Origin: Lactobacillus bombicola
GTDB taxonomy: Bacteria > Bacillota > Bacilli > Lactobacillales > Lactobacillaceae
Length of the DNA: 64,000 nt
Reading direction: 5' to 3'
Assembly (NCBI RefSeq): GCF_900112665.1
Contig: NZ_FOMN01000002.1
Span: 265,659 to 329,658, forward strand
Position 1 is the first letter of the stretch, and every line of letters begins with the position of its first letter. The position numbers and the translations under genes were made by a program. Below are positions 1 through 12,184 of the stretch, piece after piece. The notes under the pieces were generated by a model. That model searched no databases and was not told where the DNA came from. It saw nothing but the letters and a program-made list of their open reading frames with translations.

Positions 1-280
1 AGTTTTTAGGATTTGCTATAAGTTCATCTTTTTTCAACCACAGATAATAGCCTAATAAAAAATCTGTAATTGCGATAATTATTTCAATACTAATAATTGG
101 AAATTTAGCTAAAATCACTGGCATATTCTGTTTCATAATAGTTAATACAAAGAATAAGAAACTTCCGAAACATAGTGGTATTAAAAGTAATGCATCGATA
201 TACAAAGTTAAGATTCTTTTTGCATTTAAATTGCTTTTATTTAAAAATATTAAAATATAATTATTTATATTAGATATCAT
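1..280 (-). CDS. partial membrane protein, 3' end outside the window
   Basis: A minus-strand reading frame starts at 280 with ATG and stays open to the window edge for 93 codons. It begins MISNINNYILIF and has two hydrophobic segments, roughly residues 25-48 and 55-80. Its start overlaps the last 11 bases of the RpiR-type regulator, so the two are probably translationally coupled and belong to the alpha-glucoside operon. I do not recognise the family. It may be a small integral membrane protein of unknown role, and its length is unknown because the C-terminus lies outside. Confidence 0.6.
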   Translation of the reverse strand, partial: MISNINNYILIFLNKSNLNAKRILTLYIDALLLIPLCFGSFLFFVLTIMKQNMPVILAKFPIISIEIIIAITDFLLGYYLWLKKDELIANPKN

Positions 281-1061
281 TATTTTCACTTTTTCTATTT
301 TGCCAGATACCAAAATTATTAACTAATAAGTCAATTAATAAATATGCGAGTATAAATGATACATTATTATCTGTACTAAAATTAACAGTTGGATAATAAA
401 AATTATAATTAGCAAGCGAAGCTAATTTATTTTTCTTCAAGTCCGTAAATGACACATAACGCAATTTATTATTAACTAACTCAAATTTTCCTAATTCATC
501 ATTTATTTCTTTATTATCACCTGTATAAGAAATAATAAAAAGCATATCACCCTTTTTAGCTATCTTACCTACTCCTTGTAATTCACTCACAGCAGCAGGT
601 AAAACAATGGAAGAAATCCCAAAAATTAATAATTCATGCGAAAGAAAATTTGATAGCATTTGTTGAATCCAACCAGTTGAATATATATATATGTTTTTAG
701 CATTACTCAAATCTGTATAAAAATTTTTTAGGTCAAGCGATTGAAAATATTTCAATAAATTTGCCGTTTCTTTTGTTAAATCTGGACCAAAATTATTCGA
801 TATATCTATATTGCTCAATTTTTGTTTATTTTCTATATAAACCTCATTTAGATAAAACTTTAGTTCACTATATCCACTTAATCCTAAATGTTTGCATAAT
901 CGAAAAATAGCGGATTTCGAAACAAATAATTTTTCTGCAAGTTCCGAAAGACTTAATGTTTTACATATTTTGGCATTATCTAGAACAAATTGAATTATTC
1001 TAATTTCGGAATCATTTAATTTGCTACTATTTTGATAAACTAAAGATTTTAATATTGACAT
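270..1061 (-). CDS. RpiR/MurR-family transcriptional regulator
   Basis: The 263-residue protein has the two-part build of the RpiR family. An N-terminal helix-turn-helix (about residues 1-77, with LSLSELAEKLFVSKSAIFRL) is followed by a SIS sugar-phosphate-binding domain (about 110-240, with YIYSTGWIQQM and FIISYTGDN). Such proteins sense phosphosugars and control sugar or cell-wall genes. It is the third gene of the alpha-glucoside operon, 87 bases after the PTS gene, so it most likely regulates that operon. A ten-base motif upstream of this gene also occurs, inverted, at the operon promoter. GGAG 13 bases before the ATG is a rather distant ribosome binding site. Confidence 0.85.
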   Translation of the reverse strand: MSILKSLVYQNSSKLNDSEIRIIQFVLDNAKICKTLSLSELAEKLFVSKSAIFRLCKHLGLSGYSELKFYLNEVYIENKQKLSNIDISNNFGPDLTKETANLLKYFQSLDLKNFYTDLSNAKNIYIYSTGWIQQMLSNFLSHELLIFGISSIVLPAAVSELQGVGKIAKKGDMLFIISYTGDNKEINDELGKFELVNNKLRYVSFTDLKKNKLASLANYNFYYPTVNFSTDNNVSFILAYLLIDLLVNNFGIWQNRKSENNDI

Positions 1062-1072
1062 TAGTAAATATA

Positions 1073-1082
1073 CGCTCCATAT
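1073..1082 (-). promoter_or_regulatory. possible RpiR operator copy 1
   Basis: ATATGGAGCG on the minus strand lies between the PTS gene and the regulator gene. The same ten bases recur on the plus strand at 4177-4186 in the promoter of the operon. It also supplies the GGAG ribosome binding site, so the match could partly be chance. Confidence 0.35.
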
Positions 1083-1148
1083 AAAGTAGTTACTTACATT
1101 TTATAACTTGCTTTTTATTTATTAAAGCGCTCTATTGCATTAAACATG

Positions 1149-2783
1149 CTAATTGTGACTACTATTGTCTTGATTTTTCTTTCGCAATTCTTGCATCGCT
1201 TCAAGTACTTGAGCAACATCAAGACCAACAATAACTTGAATTGCCTTACCATGATGAACTACACTGATTGCTTTGGCAGCCTTAAACTGAGCATCAGTTC
1301 CTAATTTTTCTGGATCCTTAACGGAAACTCTTAACCTAGTTGCACATGAACTCAACTCTTTAATATTTTCATCCCCACCAAGTAAGTCAAGAAATGCTAT
1401 TGCTCTATCAATGTAAGGATTACTCTCTGTTTTATTATTATCAAAATTTTGTGATTGTAAATTTTTTCTATTTTGATATTCCTTCTTATTTAGTAGTTGA
1501 ACTTCTTGATCATCATCCTCACGACCAGGAGTAATATAATTAAATTTTTTAATCATGAATTTGAAAATAAAGAAAGTAATAATTGCAAAAATAATACCAA
1601 CTATAAATTGAATTAAAAATGTTTGCCAGTGATGGTTCCATAAGGGAATCCAATTTTCAGCAGCCATATCAATTGCACCGCCAGAAAAATTACCAACAAC
1701 TCCCAAACTAAACATTACTGTATTCATAGTTGCAGCAATAATTGAGTAAATTATCCATAATATTGGAGCTGCAAATAAATAAGTAAAATCAATTGGCTCA
1801 GTAATTCCAGCAAAAAATGATGTCAAAGCAGCAGGAATAAGTAATGCTGAGGTTTGTTTTTTCTTACTCTTCTTTGCTGTTGCATAAAACGCTAAACAAA
1901 TGATTGGAGCAAGAAAAACTTTTTCATTGCCATACAATTGGAAACCCATTGCTGGTGCTAATTGTTTCAAAGGATGAGTACTTAAAGCAAATTGTGATAA
2001 ATGTTGTAACCAGTATGGTTGCAGTCCACCAGCAACCACTGCCGGACCGTATTGAAATGGAATATACACCAAGTGATGTAGTCCGGTTGGAATTAAAACT
2101 CTATTTAAAAAATTGTAAATCCATACTCCAATAACGCCACTCTTCACAATAAATTGCTGTATTCCACCAATTCCTAACTGAACCTTAGGCCAACCCCAAC
2201 AGGTTAATACAGCTACTGGTATCATGATAAAAAAGCCTAAAATATAAACATATGTCGATCCTTGAAATGTCCCTAACCACTCAGGTAATTTTTTATCAAA
2301 ATAACGATTATGAAGCCATATTACAATTCCCGCAACAATTAAAGCTCCAATTATACTGGTATCCAATGTTTTAATTCCCGCTATTTCAGTTAATCCATAA
2401 TTAGTTGAATTTTCAATAAGTTGAACTTTAGCAAAATTAGGAATACCAAAATTTTTACCCCAGTGAGTTAAAATTGCGCCAATAAAATAATTATAGGTCA
2501 TGTAAGTGATTACAGATTCCATTGCCGCTCTACCTTTTGATTTGTTAGCCAGCCCAATTGGGAGTCCAACAACAAAAAGTAGTGCTTCTTGCTTAAAAAC
2601 TGTCCAGCCGCCTGCTGAAATTGTATCCCAAATAGAATTCCAAGTAGTTCCAGGATTAGCTAGTGATCCTAAGACTTGTTGATTTGTAAATAAACTACCT
2701 AGCGCAACAACAATTCCTGCAAAAGAGAATAGAAGCACAGGTACAAACATTGCGGCACCAAATTTTTGAAACTTTTGCATCAT
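1149..2783 (-). CDS. PTS EIICB component, alpha-glucoside type
   Basis: This 544-residue permease imports an alpha-linked disaccharide and phosphorylates it at the membrane. The EIIC domain (about 1-440) has around ten hydrophobic segments. The C-terminal EIIB domain carries the phosphorylation cysteine Cys480 in SSCATRLRV. No EIIA domain is fused, so it must borrow one encoded elsewhere. It resembles the GlvC/MalX/AglA class, and its partner 23 bases upstream is a GH4 6-phospho-alpha-glucosidase, which fixes the substrate class as maltose, isomaltose, trehalulose or similar. Two ATG codons lie in tandem after GGGAGG, and either could be the start. Confidence 0.9.
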   Translation of the reverse strand: MMQKFQKFGAAMFVPVLLFSFAGIVVALGSLFTNQQVLGSLANPGTTWNSIWDTISAGGWTVFKQEALLFVVGLPIGLANKSKGRAAMESVITYMTYNYFIGAILTHWGKNFGIPNFAKVQLIENSTNYGLTEIAGIKTLDTSIIGALIVAGIVIWLHNRYFDKKLPEWLGTFQGSTYVYILGFFIMIPVAVLTCWGWPKVQLGIGGIQQFIVKSGVIGVWIYNFLNRVLIPTGLHHLVYIPFQYGPAVVAGGLQPYWLQHLSQFALSTHPLKQLAPAMGFQLYGNEKVFLAPIICLAFYATAKKSKKKQTSALLIPAALTSFFAGITEPIDFTYLFAAPILWIIYSIIAATMNTVMFSLGVVGNFSGGAIDMAAENWIPLWNHHWQTFLIQFIVGIIFAIITFFIFKFMIKKFNYITPGREDDDQEVQLLNKKEYQNRKNLQSQNFDNNKTESNPYIDRAIAFLDLLGGDENIKELSSCATRLRVSVKDPEKLGTDAQFKAAKAISVVHHGKAIQVIVGLDVAQVLEAMQELRKKNQDNSSHN

Positions 2784-2805
2784 AAGTAACTATCCTCCCT
2801 AGCAA

Positions 2806-4149
2806 TTACTTAAGTTCTGGCCAATATAGCTTATTAACAGGGATCATATCATCAAGAATCTTTTTTGCCACCAATGCATCAGGAACTGTTTTATTAAGTG
2901 CAAAAGCTTGCCACATCTTGGTATATGACTTTTGTTCATAGGCATCAACAACTAGTTTTTCACATGTTTGTTGTTCCATAATCATTCCACGCTCAAATAC
3001 TCCAGCTTCACCAGTTGCCATTGCTTGAACACCATCAGAACCAAACCAACAAGGCACCTCAACAATTGAATCAGGATCAATATTAGAAATAGCACCATTG
3101 TTAGCAATATTAGCAAAAAATTTCTCATGGGTGTTATAAGCTATAGCATGACAAATATCAACAATATAATTTGAATGCTCAACACTTGCTTCCCATAAAT
3201 TACCTTTTGCTGTACCAGCTTTAACAATTCTTGCACATTCTTCAAAAACCAATTTTTCACGATATTCTCGAATTTCATCAGTTCGTGTATGATTTGGATC
3301 TGCATTGGAAACTTCATATTGTGGATAATAGTAATATTGCAAATATGTATTTGGTAATGCTTCAGGATCAAGGGCAAAGCAGTCCTTAGCTTTCTTAAAA
3401 GTTTCAGCCCAACTTTCCTCTGTATCTTTATCAAATTCACCCCCAATCCAGTAACCATTTTTTGAAAGATGTTCTTTTAATAGTGGAGTCAAATCTTTAC
3501 CCGTATTTTTATCTCTAACTTCTTTCCACCAACCAAAATGATTAAGTCCGTAGTAATTAACATCAAGATCATGGTAATCATTTAATCCACAAATTTGTGC
3601 CATTCTAGTCATAATTGCTACTGGCATATCACAAATGTTAATGACTCTTGAATTTGGTCTAAATCTACGACAAGCCTCTGCAACAATAGCAATTGTATTA
3701 GAATAATTAATCATCCAAGCATTAGGTGAATATTTTTCCATCCAATCAATAATTTGTATAATTGCAGGAATTGATCTCAAACCATATGCCATTCCACCGG
3801 GTCCTGTTGTTTCTTGACCATTAACTCCATATTTTAATGGTATTTTTTCGTCATGGTCTCTCATTTCATATTTACCTACTCTGATTGACCCCATTACAAA
3901 ATCAACATCAGTAAATGCCTCTTCTGGATCAGTAGTATATGAAAACTCAATTTCTGGTGCACGCTCTTTCATAATAATTGCACACGCGTCACCAATTTTC
4001 TTTTGTCTGTCTGCATCATTATCATAAAACTTCAGTTTTCTTAATGGAAACCTATCCTCATTAGCAATTAAACTTAATACAAAGCCAGGTGTGAAGGTAC
4101 TTCCTCCACCAGCAATCACAACCGAATAACGTTTATTATTTTTAGACAT
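2806..4149 (-). CDS. 6-phospho-alpha-glucosidase, GH4
   Basis: The enzyme hydrolyses 6-phosphorylated alpha-glucosides delivered by the adjacent PTS, in the cytoplasm, using NAD+ and a divalent metal. The 447 residues begin with a Rossmann motif (AGGGSTF, 13-19). Cys173-Asp-Met-Pro176 is the signature that separates GH4 phospho-alpha-glucosidases from the phospho-beta enzymes, which carry CNVP there. His204 in GLNHFGWW is the second metal ligand. The length is normal for GlvA/AglA. AAAGGAG stands at a good distance from the ATG. It is the first gene of its operon. Confidence 0.93.
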   Translation of the reverse strand: MSKNNKRYSVVIAGGGSTFTPGFVLSLIANEDRFPLRKLKFYDNDADRQKKIGDACAIIMKERAPEIEFSYTTDPEEAFTDVDFVMGSIRVGKYEMRDHDEKIPLKYGVNGQETTGPGGMAYGLRSIPAIIQIIDWMEKYSPNAWMINYSNTIAIVAEACRRFRPNSRVINICDMPVAIMTRMAQICGLNDYHDLDVNYYGLNHFGWWKEVRDKNTGKDLTPLLKEHLSKNGYWIGGEFDKDTEESWAETFKKAKDCFALDPEALPNTYLQYYYYPQYEVSNADPNHTRTDEIREYREKLVFEECARIVKAGTAKGNLWEASVEHSNYIVDICHAIAYNTHEKFFANIANNGAISNIDPDSIVEVPCWFGSDGVQAMATGEAGVFERGMIMEQQTCEKLVVDAYEQKSYTKMWQAFALNKTVPDALVAKKILDDMIPVNKLYWPELK

Positions 4150-4176
4150 TTGTTTTCTCCTTTAGTTCATATATCC

Positions 4177-4186
4177 ATATGGAGCG
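4177..4186 (+). promoter_or_regulatory. possible RpiR operator copy 2
   Basis: ATATGGAGCG lies inside the palindrome TCCATATGGA, downstream of the -10 box of the alpha-glucoside operon. It is the inverse match of the copy before the regulator gene. The place fits an operator, but the binding protein is inferred. Confidence 0.4.
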
Positions 4187-4217
4187 GTATTATTTTTGTA
4201 GCTAGCTTACAAGTTTA

Positions 4218-4255
4218 TTTATAACATTTTTTCTACTTTTTGTATTCGCTTTCTT
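4218..4255 (-). promoter_or_regulatory. alpha-glucoside operon promoter with CRE-like site
   Basis: An extended -10 (TGTTATAAA, hexamer 4223-4218) lacks a good -35. The minus-strand sequence AAGAAAGCGAATACA at 4255-4241 matches the catabolite responsive element consensus with one mismatch and overlaps the -35 region. This suggests CcpA repression by preferred sugars. Confidence 0.5.
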
Positions 4256-4355
4256 TAAAAGAAGACACGTATTTCATAACTTGAATTATTTGTTTCATTT
4301 TAAGAAATATTTTTCAAAATTCTTAATTAGTACTATACTTAACTACAGCTAAGCA

Positions 4356-4385
4356 AAAGCCATATCTCAAAAAAGATATGGTTTT
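4356..4385 (-). terminator. second hairpin between the secreted protein and alpha-glucoside promoter
   Basis: CCATATCT and AGATATGG pair around a six-base loop, with A and T runs extending the stem. It is probably a backup intrinsic terminator for the leftward secreted-protein gene. Apart from it, the promoter and the terminator at 4464, I see nothing in the 366 gene-free bases 4150-4515. Confidence 0.5.
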
Positions 4386-4463
4386 CCCTTTTATTTATCA
4401 ATCATCTGGTTCACTAGTGCTGCACGTGAAATTTTCTTTTATCGCGCTAAAAAATAATATACT

Positions 4464-4503
4464 AAAAAGTCTAAGTTCTCGAATTTGAGAACTTAGACTT
4501 TTT
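4464..4503 (-). terminator. strong intrinsic terminator
   Basis: A perfect 17-bp stem (left arm 4464-4480, right arm 4487-4503) with loop GAATTT and T/A runs lies 13 bases after the stop codon of the secreted-protein gene. Confidence 0.85.
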
Positions 4504-4515
4504 ATTTAAGAATTA

Positions 4516-5121
4516 TTATTGTGGTAACTTGTCTAAATTAAAATAAGTCATATCAGTAAATTTTTGCTTACTATATTTTTGAGCTAATTCTAACGTTGTA
4601 AAGTACTGATTGACTACTTTACCTGTATAATCTGCTTCAAAGACAACTTTAGCGGTTTGCCCATCTATGTTTTCTTCATGCATGGTATAAGCTGTGGCCA
4701 TCTTGGGAGCATGGTCATCCACTGGTCCAATCACGGTCCATTTTAATCCCCGCATCTTGCGTGTTTTTTCAATTCTCATCGCTTTTTCATAATACTTGTC
4801 GAACTTACCTGTCATTTGCCAAGGATATTTATTCGTTCCCTTAACTTTACCAACAACATAGACAACGGCGTAAAGCTTTTTGCCATTAGTCCCAGGTCTT
4901 GAAAAAGAATGCTTAGTGATCTTCATTAGTGACATATTTGAAACTTGGGTATACCATGTCCCGCGTAAACTTTGCGGTAAGGCATAGCGTTTGACAAGTC
5001 CGTATTTATTACCTTCTACGGCCGCTTGAATAGTTTGTTCAGGGTGCACAGCAACCGTAGCTATTCCTGCTAAGGACAGCCCCAAGGTCGTAATTAAAGT
5101 AATTATTTTTGCTTTTTTCAT
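4516..5121 (-). CDS. secreted protein of unknown function
   Basis: The 201-residue protein begins with a typical signal peptide: MKKAK, a hydrophobic core (about 6-24), and likely cleavage after TIQA near residue 33. The mature part is basic, with a C-terminal stretch rich in aromatic and charged residues (YFTTLELAQKYSKQKF). I recognise no domain. It is a single-gene unit with its own strong terminator. A perfect CRE consensus lies about 75-90 bases upstream, so it may answer to carbon supply. Proteins of this kind are common in lactobacilli and are annotated only as hypothetical. Confidence 0.75.
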   Translation of the reverse strand: MKKAKIITLITTLGLSLAGIATVAVHPEQTIQAAVEGNKYGLVKRYALPQSLRGTWYTQVSNMSLMKITKHSFSRPGTNGKKLYAVVYVVGKVKGTNKYPWQMTGKFDKYYEKAMRIEKTRKMRGLKWTVIGPVDDHAPKMATAYTMHEENIDGQTAKVVFEADYTGKVVNQYFTTLELAQKYSKQKFTDMTYFNLDKLPQ

Positions 5122-5194
5122 TGACTTTTATCCTTTTCTGTAAGCATGACGGTTTCAGTATATGCTACAAATTATACTTCTTAAGATTCTTATT

Positions 5195-5209
5195 AGCAAG
5201 CGCTTACAA
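5195..5209 (-). promoter_or_regulatory. CRE site
   Basis: TTGTAAGCGCTTGCT on the minus strand matches WTGNAANCGNWNNCW at every position. It lies upstream of the secreted-protein gene. CcpA binding is inferred. Confidence 0.6.
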
Positions 5210-5230
5210 TAATGCTATTTAATTAAAAAA

Positions 5231-5252
5231 ATAAAACCGCATTCCATAGTGG
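5231..5252 (-). terminator. imperfect terminator after the membrane protein
   Basis: On the minus strand an interrupted stem (TTTCC/GGAA with flanking pairs) is followed by GGTTTTATTTTTTT. It lies just after the stop codon at 5265. Confidence 0.5.
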
Positions 5253-5264
5253 AAACGATTTATA

Positions 5265-6188
5265 TCAGTCAAATTTATCTTGTTTAATTATCCGATAAAT
5301 AGAAATTATTAAAACTAAAATTGAACATAACATTGCAATATATGCCATAGGTCCTATACTGATAGCCGCCATCGCCTGCTCATGCGCTAATCTATTTTCC
5401 ATCGCATAAGCCACAATCCATTTACGCATTAAATAAGGGGTTAGTAATAAATCCACCGTAGCAATCAATGACGCAACTAAAGTAGCGTTACGAGCATGTG
5501 GTTCACGAAAAAATTGAGCCAATACACAGAATGCCGGTGCCAACATTAAAAGTAAAACCCATATAATAATTAAACGACCAGCATTACTATTCATCATTTG
5601 CGCACTATTAGTAGCATAGCGATACTTCCCCCATAATTGTCCCCCAGTTAAGGTATTAAGTAAACTTAAGAAATATGACCCCTGTTGTCCATAAATACCC
5701 GCACGATTTGACAAAATTCCTTGAATTACTTGTAACCCATCAGTTGAGCCTGCAGTTGAAAAATTAACCGTTACAACTTTTTTCATATAAGTTGCTAAAA
5801 ACATAATAATTGAGCCACCAAATTGTAAGGAACGTAGCATACTTAATTTGCGTTGCGCTTTTAATTTAAATTCTAAACTCAATACTTGATTGGGATGATG
5901 GCTACGCGCAATCACCAACACACCTACTATCACCAATAATAGTAATAAAACTAATAGTAACCATAATTTAGCCATTATAAAGAAAATCGCTAATACTATA
6001 ACTGTGACTGCTAAATAAGGCCGATCAGAAAATATTTCCCAAAAATTCAATTTGAGATGACGATAGTTAGTACGCGATTTTTCAGGTTGAGATGTGCGCA
6101 CCGTTGGGGAAGAACTACCGGCTTTTTCATTATTTGTCATGTATTTTTTACGGTACTCATTTCTAGTAATATGTGACTGCTTACCCAT
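5265..6188 (-). CDS. multi-pass membrane protein of unknown function
   Basis: From the start MGKQSH the protein is 307 residues. The first 60 are hydrophilic and basic. Two close hydrophobic segments (about 65-95) follow, then four or five more to the C-terminus. An earlier TTG at 6206 is in frame, but it sits inside the ribosome binding site GAAAGGAAG that serves the ATG at 6188, so I chose the later start. It is divergent from the MFS gene and separate from the secreted-protein gene. I do not recognise the family. A role in membrane organisation or transport would be a guess. Confidence 0.7.
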   Translation of the reverse strand: MGKQSHITRNEYRKKYMTNNEKAGSSSPTVRTSQPEKSRTNYRHLKLNFWEIFSDRPYLAVTVIVLAIFFIMAKLWLLLVLLLLLVIVGVLVIARSHHPNQVLSLEFKLKAQRKLSMLRSLQFGGSIIMFLATYMKKVVTVNFSTAGSTDGLQVIQGILSNRAGIYGQQGSYFLSLLNTLTGGQLWGKYRYATNSAQMMNSNAGRLIIIWVLLLMLAPAFCVLAQFFREPHARNATLVASLIATVDLLLTPYLMRKWIVAYAMENRLAHEQAMAAISIGPMAYIAMLCSILVLIISIYRIIKQDKFD

Positions 6189-6331
6189 GAACAATCTTCC
6201 TTTCAAAAGTATTATCCTAACACGTTTTAAGTATAATTTTTATGGTTTAGTAAATTCTTATTAAATTTATTGTGCTAGAATAAAAAAGACAATAATTTTT
6301 AATAAATTTAAAAAAGAAAGATGAGGGAATT

Positions 6332-7567
6332 TTGACACAATCGACTAAATTACCAGCTAATTGGCACAAAGCTTTTTATACCTTGTGGTTAGGCTGCTTT
6401 ATTACTGGCATGGGCTATTCAATGACAATGCCTTTTATCTCATTATTTATCGCTGACTTAGGTCACTACACGCAATTACAAGTTAGCCTTTATTCCGGAC
6501 TAGCTTTTGCAATGACTTTTATTGCCCAGGCAATAGTTTCACCTTATTGGGGAAATTTAGCTGATCGTAAGGGCCGCAAATTAATGTGTATGCGGGCATC
6601 TGGGGTAATGGCTTTAACAATCACAGCAACCGGTTTTGCACCTAACGCGATCTACATTATTGTAATGCGTTTTATTCAGGGCGCTTTTTCAGGTTATATT
6701 AACAATGCAACTGCTTTAATTGCTGGAGAAACCCCACACCAAAAAAGTGGTTGGGTTATGAGCCAGATGATGACCGCTGGAACCGCTGGTAACTTAGTAG
6801 GACCCCTTTTAGGTGGTGTTCTCTCAAACTTTTTTGGTAACTGGCTTGGAGGTGCTTGGGGCTATCGAATTCCTTTCTTTATTACAGGATTTTTGATGGT
6901 ACTAGTTTTCTTAGGATCAACTTTTTTAGTTAAAGAAGAATTTACTCCCGTTTCGCGAGCAGAAATGAAACCAATGAGCGAAATTATGCATACTCTACCG
7001 CATGTAAAATTAATTGTTGCTATGTTTGTCACCACTTTACTAGTCCAAGCTGCTAACATGTCAATTGATCCCATCGTTTCGCTTTATGTTAAATCAATGA
7101 TGCCTAATAGTAAAAATATCGCTTTTGTCGCTGGAATTGTTGCTGCAACTCCTGGTCTTGGCACCCTATTGGCTGCATCTAAGATTGGCCACAAAATGGA
7201 TGAAATTGGTCCACTTAAAATTTTACGTGTTGGGTTAATTGTTGGTGCTATTCTTTTTATTCCTATGGCACTTACACATTCACCTTGGATCTTAGCCGGT
7301 TTACGCTTCTTGCTTGGAATCGCCAGTGCAGCCATGCTACCAGCCGCTCAGACAGTTTTAACCTTAAACACACCTGCTGAAAGTTTTGGTCGTATCTTTA
7401 GTTATAATCAGTCTTTCCAAGCAGTTGGTTCTGTTTTCGGTTCACTAATGGGTTCTGCAATTTCTGGTGTGTTCAATTATGCAACCGTCTTTTGGACGAC
7501 CGGACTGATGCTAGCAATTAACTTCGTCTTAATTATCCTATTTAGTCTTAAAAGCAACAATAAATAA
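6332..7567 (+). CDS. MFS efflux transporter, drug:H+ antiporter type
   Basis: This 411-residue protein has about twelve hydrophobic segments. The major-facilitator motif GNLADRKGRK between helices 2 and 3 is that of the DHA1 multidrug exporters (PmrA/TetA-like). A glycine-rich helix 5 (GTAGNLVGPLLGG) carries the antiporter motif C. The start is TTG, with GAGGG five bases before it. It is transcribed alone, away from the membrane-protein gene. The exported compound cannot be told from the sequence. Confidence 0.85.
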   Translation: MTQSTKLPANWHKAFYTLWLGCFITGMGYSMTMPFISLFIADLGHYTQLQVSLYSGLAFAMTFIAQAIVSPYWGNLADRKGRKLMCMRASGVMALTITATGFAPNAIYIIVMRFIQGAFSGYINNATALIAGETPHQKSGWVMSQMMTAGTAGNLVGPLLGGVLSNFFGNWLGGAWGYRIPFFITGFLMVLVFLGSTFLVKEEFTPVSRAEMKPMSEIMHTLPHVKLIVAMFVTTLLVQAANMSIDPIVSLYVKSMMPNSKNIAFVAGIVAATPGLGTLLAASKIGHKMDEIGPLKILRVGLIVGAILFIPMALTHSPWILAGLRFLLGIASAAMLPAAQTVLTLNTPAESFGRIFSYNQSFQAVGSVFGSLMGSAISGVFNYATVFWTTGLMLAINFVLIILFSLKSNNK

Positions 7568-7715
7568 TATCAACTTAGTGATTAGAAGTTTTGCACTTAA
7601 ATCCTTATATTGCGCTGAAACCTCTAATAACTAAAAACTTAACTGAATTTCAATTTATTTTATATGTGATTATTAAGATTGATACAAATAATTACTTACT
7701 AAAATTATTCAATAA

Positions 7716-7746
7716 AAAAAGCGTGATTTTAAATATCACGCTTTTT
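7716..7746. terminator. bidirectional terminator
   Basis: AAAAAGCGTGAT pairs with ATCACGCTTTTT around a seven-base loop. It sits between the convergent MFS and histidine phosphatase genes and closes the beta-glucoside operon on the minus strand. Confidence 0.85.
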
Positions 7747-7770
7747 ATTGATAAATAATTAGAGTTAGTA

Positions 7771-8595
7771 TTACTTACTTGCTGCTTTACCAGCATCAAA
7801 GTATTTCAAACTGCCGATTTCACCAGCAAGCTTAAACTTGCCATCCTTATAAACTAATTTAGTAACCGCATCATTGGCCATTCCAGTTCCTTGATATTCT
7901 GGATAGTTTTGTGTCGATAAGAACAAGTTAATGGACATACCTGAACTAACTACCAAGACATTGCCACCTTTTTTCTGTTGCTTCTTAGCAATCATGGTCA
8001 AAACTTCAGTCATACGTTTTTCAACCGTCCCTGAGCTTTCTGCGCGATATTGCGCTGGAAGATTAGTATTCAACTTGTTTTGTTGATCTAAACCATAATA
8101 ACCATCTTGCATCTTGTTTTGCAACATTTTACCGGTTTTTGCTTGAAAATCTTCGAGGCTAGTATAACCTAAATATTCTGCAATTTCCGGTACATTTTTA
8201 GCAATATCTGGTCGACCTTCGTAACTGCCATAATTACACTCACGCAAACGTGGATCTACTTTCAGTTGCACTTTTTTGTTACCAGAATATTTCAAGGCCC
8301 CTTTAGCCGTTTTTTCTTGCCGAGATAAGTCGCCCGAATAAGCAGCACTAAACTTAATACCTTTTAAGCCCTTCCCTAGATATTCTGCACCCTTAATGCC
8401 GTTTTCAGTTAACGTAAAGTCGCTCCAACCTTGCGCTAAATGCATCACATTAGCAGTAGTTTCTCCATGACGAGTTAAATAAATTGTTACTGGCTTATTG
8501 TTTTTACCTTTAGCGCTAACTGGATGTACACTAAATGAAAATGCACTAACTACACTAATTAATAGTACTAAAAAATGGGACAATTTATGTTTCAT
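7771..8595 (-). CDS. exported histidine phosphatase
   Basis: The 274-residue protein starts with a signal peptide (MKHKLSHFLVLLISVVSAF, likely cut near HPVSA) followed by a phosphoglycerate-mutase-like fold. The catalytic motif RHGETTAN begins near residue 43, and a second arginine lies in DPRLRECNYGSYEG. Such enzymes remove phosphate from sugars, phytate or other esters outside the cell. The gene is 26 bases after the phospho-beta-glucosidase gene and before the operon terminator, so it is probably co-transcribed with the beta-glucoside genes. Whether the link is functional is unknown. Confidence 0.85.
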   Translation of the reverse strand: MKHKLSHFLVLLISVVSAFSFSVHPVSAKGKNNKPVTIYLTRHGETTANVMHLAQGWSDFTLTENGIKGAEYLGKGLKGIKFSAAYSGDLSRQEKTAKGALKYSGNKKVQLKVDPRLRECNYGSYEGRPDIAKNVPEIAEYLGYTSLEDFQAKTGKMLQNKMQDGYYGLDQQNKLNTNLPAQYRAESSGTVEKRMTEVLTMIAKKQQKKGGNVLVVSSGMSINLFLSTQNYPEYQGTGMANDAVTKLVYKDGKFKLAGEIGSLKYFDAGKAASK

Positions 8596-8621
8596 TTTCT
8601 TACTCCTAAATTATAAATTTA

Positions 8622-12053
<3,432 letters not shown>

Positions 12054-12075
12054 CTAATAAAAACAACAAAATAAA

Positions 12076-12140
12076 AACCCGCAAACCTAAAGAAGACCCC
12101 TTGCATCATTGCAATAGACTTTTCTTTACGTTCTCGGGTT
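12076..12140 (-). terminator. leader terminator before bglP
   Basis: AACCCG (12140-12135) pairs with CGGGTT (12081-12076), extended by GAAC/GTTT and TAAAG/CTTTA, and is followed by TTTTATTTT. Its left arm overlaps the RAT, so RAT folding and terminator folding exclude each other. Confidence 0.8.
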
Positions 12141-12164
12141 AATGCCTGTAAACAGTAACACACC
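12137..12164 (-). promoter_or_regulatory. RAT (LicT target), bgl copy 2
   Basis: The minus-strand sequence has the ribonucleic antiterminator pattern GTGTGTTACTG...CAGGCATTAACC. LicT bound here would let transcription pass into bglP. Confidence 0.85.
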
Positions 12165-12184
12165 GTACAAACTAATATTTAAAA

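Noticed and set aside
1904..2134. plus-strand frame of 76 codons
   Set aside because: It lies wholly within the PTS EIICB gene on the other strand and has no ribosome binding site.
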